Shown: positions 56,301 through 64,000 of the stretch, piece after piece | Layout of the letters: each line of letters opens with the position of its first letter | How positions within the stretch are numbered: the first letter of the stretch is position 1 | Assembly (NCBI GenBank): GCA_963681505.1 | Contig: OY811975.1 | Coordinates: 66,001-130,000, forward strand | Direction: 5' to 3' | Length of the DNA stretch: 64,000 nucleotides | Source of the DNA: Eunapius fragilis | Taxonomy: Eukaryota; Porifera; Demospongiae; Spongillida; Spongillidae | Notes under the pieces: generated by a model | Seen by the model: only the letters and a program-made list of their open reading frames with translations | Databases searched by the model: none | Told to the model about the DNA's origin: nothing | Made by a program: the position numbers and the translations under genes

Positions 56301-56547
56301 ACTAAGACTTGTAAAAACTGTTCGGACGGTTGAAATTCCGAAAGGTAATCTCTACCCCCGCCCCCCCCCACCCCTCCCCCCCCTTTTTTTTTTAACGAGC
56401 GCATTTTTACAACCCCTCATGTTACTGCTTTTCTTTTTCAAACTGAAGTGCCTGTACCCTTTCTTTCTTGATAATACTCATGGCTGGGACGTGTACTGAC
56501 ATGCTTCATCCCCTGCAAGGGCGTATAGCTTGGACACGCTATTTTAA

Positions 56548-56630
56548 GGGGGGGGGGGGGGGGGGGGGGGGGGTAGTGTGTGTGTTGTGTGTGTGTGTTG
56601 TGTGTTGTGTGTGTGTTATATCCGGGACTT
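56548..56630. repeat. Poly-G run followed by (GT)n
   Basis: 26 G (56548-56573), then TGTG-rich sequence up to about 56620. It makes the upstream part of the long ORF (from 56580) non-credible. Confidence 0.85.
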
Positions 56631-56651
56631 GACGGTAATCATCTCATGCAG

Positions 56652-58065
56652 ATGGCAGAAGCAATCAATTGCTGCTATGCCAGAACAGCTGTTCGCACCA
56701 TAGTGCAGAAACTGTATGAGGAGAAAGGAGGTGTGAAACAACTTACTACACAACACATGGCACAGTTAATTAAAGATTACAATGCTTTGTTTGATGCCAT
56801 GCCTGCAATGCAATTAACAACACAGAAACATTCAAGTATCAAGAAACTGATGGTGTTCTTTTACTCACATTGGGATGAGCAAAATCAAAAGGAAGAGTTT
56901 CTACACATATTTTCATTTGATGAATGGAGCAAGATATCACTGGATAAACAGAAACGACACACGATTAGAAAATGCACAGAGTGCCCATTGGAACATGCAT
57001 CCCTCATCACTGCATTCCCAGCAAAGAAAAAGACAATTCACCAGACCAGAACAATTACCATCCAGCCTGGTGATCTCTCTTCAGCATCAGCACTTGGAAA
57101 GACAGTTTGCACACAACTGGATGCAATTTCTCATCAACACCTTGGAGAAACAGCAACAGATGTACTTGTATCATTTCAAAACTCCGGACTCATCACGAAT
57201 CCAGGGCGAACACAACGCCAACGCTACATGAGAAGTGTTGTAAAGAAGGTAAAACAATCACTACAAAATGCTATGGATGACACCAGCCTTACAACAGTAA
57301 TGGCTAATAGAATTAGTTGGAATACATTCAATAAAATACGAACTGCAACATTGAGTAAACTAAACGACAGGAAGAGAAGTACAACCAATGAAGGTGTGCC
57401 ACCTCCAAAGCGAAAAAAAAATTACAGCTTTGAAGAAGTTAATTTGATTGATCAACAAAGCCTTTTGCATGAAGCAAGGTCATGGCAGCCAGATAAATCA
57501 GTGAACTGGTCACAACTTGCAAAAAAATACAAAATACTGAAACAAAATGGAGGGCAAATAATAAAAGAATGGCTAAAAAAACAAAACATTCCTGCAGCAA
57601 ACAGACAACAAAGAGAGCAGAGAAAGATACGACGTGCAAGAAGAACGTTACCAGGGAGCATACCATTTCCGATGCCAAGACCACAAAGTTATCAAAAACA
57701 ATTGCTTCAGAAGCAAGTACAGAGTGGAACAATTCTGGTGGGAGAAAAGGTTGTTGAGACACAATACTCATCCTTCAAAGTTGATACTACTACCAATTCA
57801 GTTTTACAATTGAACTGCAAACTTACTGGACAGAAGATACGCCTCATTGAAATCAGAAAAAAGCTTCTGAAAAGACATGAAGAGCTGGGGTTGATAAGAA
57901 ACAAGGCATATGAACAACTAACAACTATGCAGACAAAAAGGAAACTGGAAGAACTAGGTGTGAACATTCAAAACATAGAAGAAGCAGATTTATGTTCATA
58001 TCTCAAAAGAATCAGCTACCAGCGATTTTTAAAAGTTTGGCATGACCACTCCTCTATCGCAAGGC
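56652..58065 (+). CDS. Uncharacterised DNA-binding-like protein, C-terminus lost into a satellite
   Basis: ATG 56652 (or in-frame 56646) follows an acceptor-like TCTCATGCAG and gives MAEAINCCYARTAVRTIVQK. The frame continues unbroken for ~470 residues. Features: an N-terminal helical region, a Cys pair (CTECPLEH), a basic stretch PPPKRKKNYSFEEVNL, a helix-turn-helix-like SVNWSQLAKKYKILKQNGGQ then IIKEWLKKQNIP, an Arg-rich RKIRRARRTLPGSIPFPMPR, and YLKRISYQRFLKVWHDHSSI just before the repeat. The uninterrupted frame contrasts with the decayed elements around it. From memory the WHDHSSIAGHSH motif recurs in cnidarian/sponge proteins of unknown function. Here it passes straight into a satellite, so its natural C-terminus is lost or unspliced. 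Confidence 0.6.
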
Positions 58066-61010
58066 ACTCACACCATGTACACACAAAGCACTCACACCAT
58101 GTACACACTGGGAACTCACACCATGTACACACTGGGCACTCACACCATGTACACACAAGGCACTCACACCATGTACACACTGGGCACTCACACCATGTAC
58201 ACACTGGGCACTCACACCATGTACACACAAAGCACACACCATGTACACACAAAGCACTCACACCATGTACACACAAAGCACTCACACCATGTACACACAA
58301 AGCACACACCATGTACACACAAAGCACACACCATGTACACACAAAGCACACACCATGTACACACAAAGCACACACACCATGTACACACAAAGCACACACC
58401 ATGTACACACAAAGCACACACACCATGTACACACAAAGCACACACCATGTACACACAAAGCACACACACCATGTACACACCATGTACACACAAAGCACAC
58501 ACCATGTACACACAAAGCACACACACCATGTACACACAAGGCACTCACACCATGTACACACAAAGCACACACCATGTACACACAAAGCACACACACCATG
58601 TACACACAAAGCACACACCATGTACACACAAAGCACACACCATGTACACACAAAGCACACACCATGTACACACAAAGCACACACCATGTACACACAAAGC
58701 ACACACCATGTACACACAAAGCACACACCATGTACACACAAAGCACTCACACCATGTACACACAAAGCACACACCATGTACACACAAAGCACACACCATG
58801 TACACACAAAGCACACACCATGTACACACAAAGCACTCACACCATGTACACACAAAGCACACACCATGTACACACAAAGCACACACCATGTACACACAAA
58901 GCACACACCATGTACACACAAAGCACACACCATGTACACACAAAGCACTCACACCATGTACACACAAAGCACACACCATGTACACACAAAGCACACACCA
59001 TGTACACACAAAGCACACACACCATGTACACACAAAGCACACACCATGTACACACAAAGCACACACACCATGTACACACAAAGCACACACACCATGTACA
59101 CACAAAGCACACACCATGTACACACAAAGCACACACCATGTACACACAAAGCACACACACCATGTACACACAAAGCACACACCATGTACACACAAAGCAC
59201 ACACCATGTACACACAAAGCACACACCATGTACACACAAAGCACACACACCATGTACACACAAAGCACACACCATGTACACACAAAGCACACACACCATG
59301 TACACACAAAGCACACACCATGTACACACAAAGCACACACCATGTACACACAAAGCACACACCATGTACACACAAAGCACACACACCATGTACACACAAA
59401 GCACACACCATGTACACACAAAGCACACACACCATGTACACACAAAGCACACACACCATGTACACACAAAGCACACACACCATGTACACACAAAGCACAC
59501 ACACCATGTACACACAAAGCACACACCATGTACACACAAAGCACACACCATGTACACACAAAGCACACACACCATGTACACACAAAGCACACACCATGTA
59601 CACACAAAGCACACACCATGTACACACAAAGCACACACCATGTACACACAAAGCACACACACCATGTACACACAAAGCACACACCATGTACACACAAAGC
59701 ACACACACCATGTACACACAAAGCACACACCATGTACACACAAAGCACACACCATGTACACACAAAGCACACACCATGTACACACAAAGCACACACACCA
59801 TGTACACACAAAGCACACACCATGTACACACAAAGCACACATACCATGTACACACAAAGCACACACACCATGTACACACAAAGCACACACACCATGTACA
59901 CACAAAGCACACACCATGTACACACAAAGCACACACCATGTACACACAAAGCACACACCATGTACACACAAAGCACACACACCATGTACACACAAAGCAC
60001 ACACCATGTACACACAAAGCACACACACCATGTACACACAAAGCACACACCATGTACACACAAAGCACACACCATGTACACACAAAGCACACACACCATG
60101 TACACACAAAGCACACACCATGTACACACAAAGCACACACCATGTACACACAAAGCACACACCATGTACACACAAAGCACACACACCATGTACACACAAA
60201 GCACACACACCATGTACACACAAAGCACACACCATGTACACACAAAGCACACACCATGTACACACAAAGCACACACACCATGTACACACAAAGCACACAC
60301 ACCATGTACACACAAAGCACACACCATGTACACACAAAGCACACACCATGTACACACAAAGCACACACACCATGTACACACAAAGCACACACACCATGTA
60401 CACACAAAGCACACACCATGTACACACAAAGCACACACCATGTACACACAAAGCACACACACCATGTACACACAAAGCACACACACCATGTACACACAAA
60501 GCACACACCATGTACACACAAAGCACACACCATGTACACACAAAGCACACACCATGTACACACAAAGCACACACACCATGTACACACAAAGCACACACCA
60601 TGTACACACAAAGCACACACACCATGTACACACAAAGCACACACCATGTACACACAAAGCACACACCATGTACACACAAAGCACACACCATGTACACACA
60701 AAGCACACACCATGTACACACAAAGCACACACCATGTACACACAAAGCACACACCATGTACACACAAAGCACACACCATGTACACACAAAGCACACACAC
60801 CATGTACACACAAAGCACACACACCATGTACACACAAAGCACACACCATGTACACACAAAGCACACACCATGTACACACAAAGCACACACCATGTACACA
60901 CAAAGCACACACCATGTACACACAAAGCACACACCATGTACACACAAAGCACACACCATGTACACACAAAGCACACACCATGTACACACAAAGCACACAC
61001 ACCATGTACA
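58066..61010. repeat. 22/24-bp minisatellite, ~130 units, open in all six frames
   Basis: The core CCATGTACACACAAAGCACA repeats at 22 bp; a second class adds one CA (24 bp), and the first ~12 units have CTCACA or GGG variants. There are no stop trinucleotides on either strand, so frames of 680-1478 codons arise in several frames at once. It is largely alternating purine-pyrimidine. It begins within the coding frame of the preceding gene. Confidence 0.95.
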
Positions 61011-62135
61011 TGTTGACATCTTCCATAACGCGCGCACCCCTAATGGCATCGAAGCACATATTCGCAAGACAAAGTAAAACCGTACTCCATAAGAGTACAG
61101 ACCAAGCTGTTGTGGCGGTAGAATCATCCACGGCACTAAATAGAATTATCAATTTTCAATGCTCGGATGTTTTCAATAAAGCACCCTTCCCCGAGAGAAC
61201 AAAATGGTTCTCACATACTTAATATGCCTCTGATATACTTACTTTTCAATACTGTAACATCTGTTTCACCCTGCTCGCGTCACATCGTCCTTGTATTACT
61301 TAGTAAAGCCAGTCCGTCTCTTTCGAATATTATGATACCTGCTCTTGGTGTGATTCCTACATCGGATCTCCGGTCGGAAGGCACTAGCGATCGAATAGCT
61401 GTTCTACCCATCTGCCCGATTTCAAACATTTGCATTATTCAAACGTTATCACGCGTTATCACGAGTCAGTCACACGATATCTAAATATATTTCATTCCGC
61501 GGTTTTCGTGGTTACGTTAATTATACGTTACGTAATTCTCCATATAATGCTATAGCAACGTTCGGCGTGCGCCGACATGTGTCCAAAACGTGTTGTGAAC
61601 ATAGTGACACGAAAGTATAAGTGTAGCTAGTCTTAACATACCTGAGATAGACCCAGCGGCGTGCAGTTCAATTATTCATATTAACACCATGCATAGCGCC
61701 GGGTCTAATATAAAATGGACCCTTCTCGTATTAGATTAGGATTGTGATCACAAGCTTTGAACTTGATTTGTTCATCGTCGTGGCTGCCTCTAGATGCCAC
61801 CATGGCTTGGTTGTCTCCAGATGTTCACATCGGCTCACTTGCCTATTGCAAATTGTTTGAAGCATCTTTTAACAAGCTGCTTTCGATTGCTCCTTAATTG
61901 GACACTAAAGGTGACCATGCACTAACTCAATGAATCCAATTATTAATCAGTAAAACCTTAGTTTACTGATATTTTACTTGAAATTTGCATAGCAACATGT
62001 TGCCTAGTGTATGGGTCGCCTTTAGCAAGTGACCCCATTTATATATATATACAGGTTTTTATATGTTTTTTGAATGGTTTGTGCATAAAGTATACCTCCA
62101 AAGTTGGTGTATTGTGAATGTAGTACTGCGTGTAA

Positions 62136-62137
<2 letters not shown>

Positions 62138-62169
<32 letters not shown>
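62138..62169 (+). repeat. Poly-A run
   Basis: ~32 consecutive A. It could be the tail of a retroposed sequence, but no parent is recognisable. Confidence 0.8.
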
Positions 62170-62170
<1 letters not shown>

Positions 62171-62213
62171 GCGTCGAATCATCTAAAAAATCAACGCTTG
62201 ATGCACACCGGTC

Positions 62214-62248
62214 CTGATACAGGCTGTATACTATACAGTCTGTATCAG
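62214..62248. repeat. 35-bp hairpin
   Basis: CTGATACAGGCTGTATA is mirrored by TATACAGTCTGTATCAG with one mismatch and a 1-nt centre. No direct flanks. Confidence 0.7.
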
Positions 62249-62613
62249 AATGTAGGTGCTCAAAATCAATTTTTGATTTGCGGCCTCGGCCGTTTTTAAG
62301 AGCTAGGCACTTAGTCGTTAAATAGAACTTACGGTATTTTTAATCCTACATATAGAAATGTGCTAAATATATAAGACTATTCCATTTTCCCTTATATTAG
62401 ACCCTTGTTTCCTTCCTTTTTACACCACCATTGCCTTCAAATCCTATATGCTACCAACTTTCTCATAGAGAATGTTTTTATTTACTTGCAGAATTATAAC
62501 TAAAGTGTGGGCAGTGATATTGAATGGGAGGCCTAGATCAGGCCATTAATAACTTTTATAACTCATGACATTTTCAGTTCAAATCCGATCGTACATGACC
62601 ACCGCACTGTAAG

Positions 62614-62765
62614 ATAACTCATGAATTAGGAATTGGTATGTCGCGTGTACGGTTGCTGCATTGTATGAAATGAATATTAGATGCAACGATTTTTGGATAG
62701 CACATGTACCCCCCCCCCCCCCCCCCCCCCCCCTCAATAATCAAGGTAGGTCTGCATCATATTGG
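62614..62765 (+). repeat. Dispersed repeat copy 2 (paired with 49651-49789)
   Basis: Same orientation and near identity to 49651-49789, but its C tract is expanded to 25 (62709-62733). Confidence 0.88.
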
Positions 62766-62943
62766 AGAGCCATATGAGTGATGCTCACTAAGAGGAGAGT
62801 ACCACGGCCAAACTTCATACCCATTTGCAAAGCAGTTCCAAACGTCCCAAGGTTCCTCTCCTCTGATGTCTGCCTGGAACTAATTAAACGAAATAACTAA
62901 CTATAACCAACTAACTAACAAACTAACTAACTAGCTGCTGCAG

Positions 62944-64000
62944 TTGGTATGGAGCTTAACCATCACAAATCAGAACTCATCTGTGCAGATCAAGCTGGTC
63001 TTGCTCTTTTACACCTGGCACCTGACCTTTGTAGAGTCAGGACCAACACTCCTACTTTGCTGGGCTCACCAATTGGTTCATCTGTTGGTGAAGCGTTGCT
63101 TGATAAAGTGGAAGCTCTCAGGAAAATGAAATCTCACCTGAGTCTCCTGAGCAGCCAGGATGCCTTGATTCTGCTCACTTGCCATCCCTAAGGTTTTGCA
63201 GGACAGCTCCTTGTTTCACATCTTCATGCTTGGCGGTTTATGATGCTGAATTGTGCAGCACTCTGGCTGAGGTTCTGAATATCGATTTTTCTTGCGAGTC
63301 AGCTTGGTCCCAGGCCACTCTGCCAGTCTGTTTTGGTGGTATTGGGGTTCGTAGAGCTTCTCAGCTTGCACCTTCTACCTTCTTGGCCTTGGCTGCTGAT
63401 TCCTACGACCTCATCAACCAAATTGTACCTGCTCGGTTTTCTGGTGTTTCATACACAGCTGTTGATGCTGCTGTTATTCAGTGGAGAGAGGGTCACAACT
63501 ATCCACCTCCTGTCTCTCCTTCATCTTTCAGACAAAAGGCATGGGACCTCCCTCACGTGAAAGAGACATATGATTAGCTCCTACAGGATGCCTCTGACTC
63601 CAGGTGTCATGCCAGGTTACTTGGCAACAGCTACTAAAGAGTCTGGGGCCTGGATGCATACACTTCCTGTCTCTTCCTTAGGCCTGCAAGAATGGATGAT
63701 CAAACAACCAGGGTAGCTGTTGGTCTCCGTCTGGGTACACCACTCTGTCAACCCCACATCTGCCACCCCTGGGGAGGTTATGTTGATACCCTTGCTACTC
63801 ACGGGCTCAGCTGCCAAGGTTGTTTTTCGAGGCATGCTGCTATCAATGCCATCATACATAGGTCACTAGCAGCAATAAATGTACCGTCAACACTAGGGCC
63901 CATCGGCCTATGTAGATCAGATGGCAAGCGACCTGATGGTTGTTCCATTGCCCCATGGAAGTCTGGCCTGTGTCTGGTTTGGGACTTTACTTGTGTGGAC
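62944..64000 (+). mobile_element. Third RLE-type retrotransposon lineage, running off the window
   Basis: Begins after the RT catalytic site: LNHHKSELICADQAGLALLH, TPTLLGSPIGSS, then (next frame) SLRFCRTAPCFTSSCLAVYD, the block AWSQATLPVCFGGIGVRRAS and QLAPSTFLALAADSYDLI. After another break, GLRLGTPLCQPHICHPWGGY, a His/Cys segment THGLSCQGCFSRHAAINAII and the endonuclease core DGKRPDGCSIAPWKSGLCLV followed by WDFTCVD at the window end. PDG...WD is the PD-(D/E)xK part. The motif set differs from both the R4-like family and the 26.6-kb lineage. At least two frame breaks (63190, 63580). Confidence 0.75.

Larger units (their letters stand above)
61011..62613. other. Spacer after the satellite
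   Basis: Contains a ~32-base poly-A (62138-62169) and a hairpin at 62214-62248. No coding region supported. Confidence 0.5.

Noticed and set aside
58066..61010. CRISPR-like array
   Set aside because: No unique spacers; it is a plain tandem satellite in a eukaryotic context.
58016..61222. Several ORFs of 680-1478 codons on both strands
   Set aside because: They arise because the 22/24-bp satellite has no stop trinucleotide in any frame. Only the part before about 58065 on the plus strand has non-repeat protein character.

Overview
The window reads as nuclear DNA of an invertebrate animal, most likely a marine sponge (demosponge) and less likely a cnidarian. The best host gene (10.1-12.35 kb) has short phase-compatible exons and GT-AG introns. 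It encodes an Ig-like/fibronectin III single-pass receptor with a short Tyr-containing tail. The rest is dominated by degenerate transposable elements, MITEs, minisatellites and long poly-G/poly-C runs. I saw no rRNA, tRNA, CRISPR array or bacterial operon. The taxonomic call is inference; no marker gene settles it.

Layout. 0-2.8 kb: a Ty3/gypsy RT fragment fused to a decayed hAT transposase. 4.1-9.2 kb: an array of fragments of one non-LTR retrotransposon family with a restriction-like endonuclease (RLE; R4/Dong-like), each bounded by (AAT)n. It is interrupted at 5.1 kb by a hAT MITE. 10.1-12.35 kb: host receptor gene. 13.7-14.2 kb: two adjacent foldback/MITE elements. 15.08-19.76 kb: a Ty3/gypsy element with both LTRs. 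22.2-23.5 kb: a TTAA-flanked piggyBac-like element. 24.4-27.1 kb: an RTE-like LINE, a second hAT deletion derivative and a second RLE lineage. 29.25-32.77 kb: the longest R4-like copy. 34.6-36.2 kb: MITEs and gypsy scraps. 36.7-39.0 kb: three more R4-like pieces. 42.38-45.87 kb: a hAT element with both terminal repeats and a 5-bp target duplication. 47.6-49.2 kb: a BED-finger transposase relic. 49.8-50.65 kb: a 47-bp minisatellite. 52.4-52.7 kb: an EF-hand fragment. 53.6-53.95 kb: a 316-bp palindrome. 55.97-58.06 kb: an uncharacterised gene with a candidate promoter and duplicated splice donors. 58.07-61.01 kb: a ~2.95-kb 22/24-bp satellite open in all six frames. 62.9 kb to the end: a third RLE retrotransposon lineage running off the window.

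The elements interact. R4-like copies sit head to tail, joined through AAT tracts, which suggests insertion into AAT microsatellite or into earlier tails. A hAT MITE cuts an R4 reading frame, and removing it restores the frame, which defines a 5-bp TSD. Homopolymer G/C tracts have expanded inside coding sequence and next to hAT termini. Two tiny palindromes carry 9-bp direct flanks. Nearly every element ORF carries frameshifts; some are decay, but even an LTR element with ~97% identical LTRs has several, so single-base indel errors in the assembly cannot be excluded.
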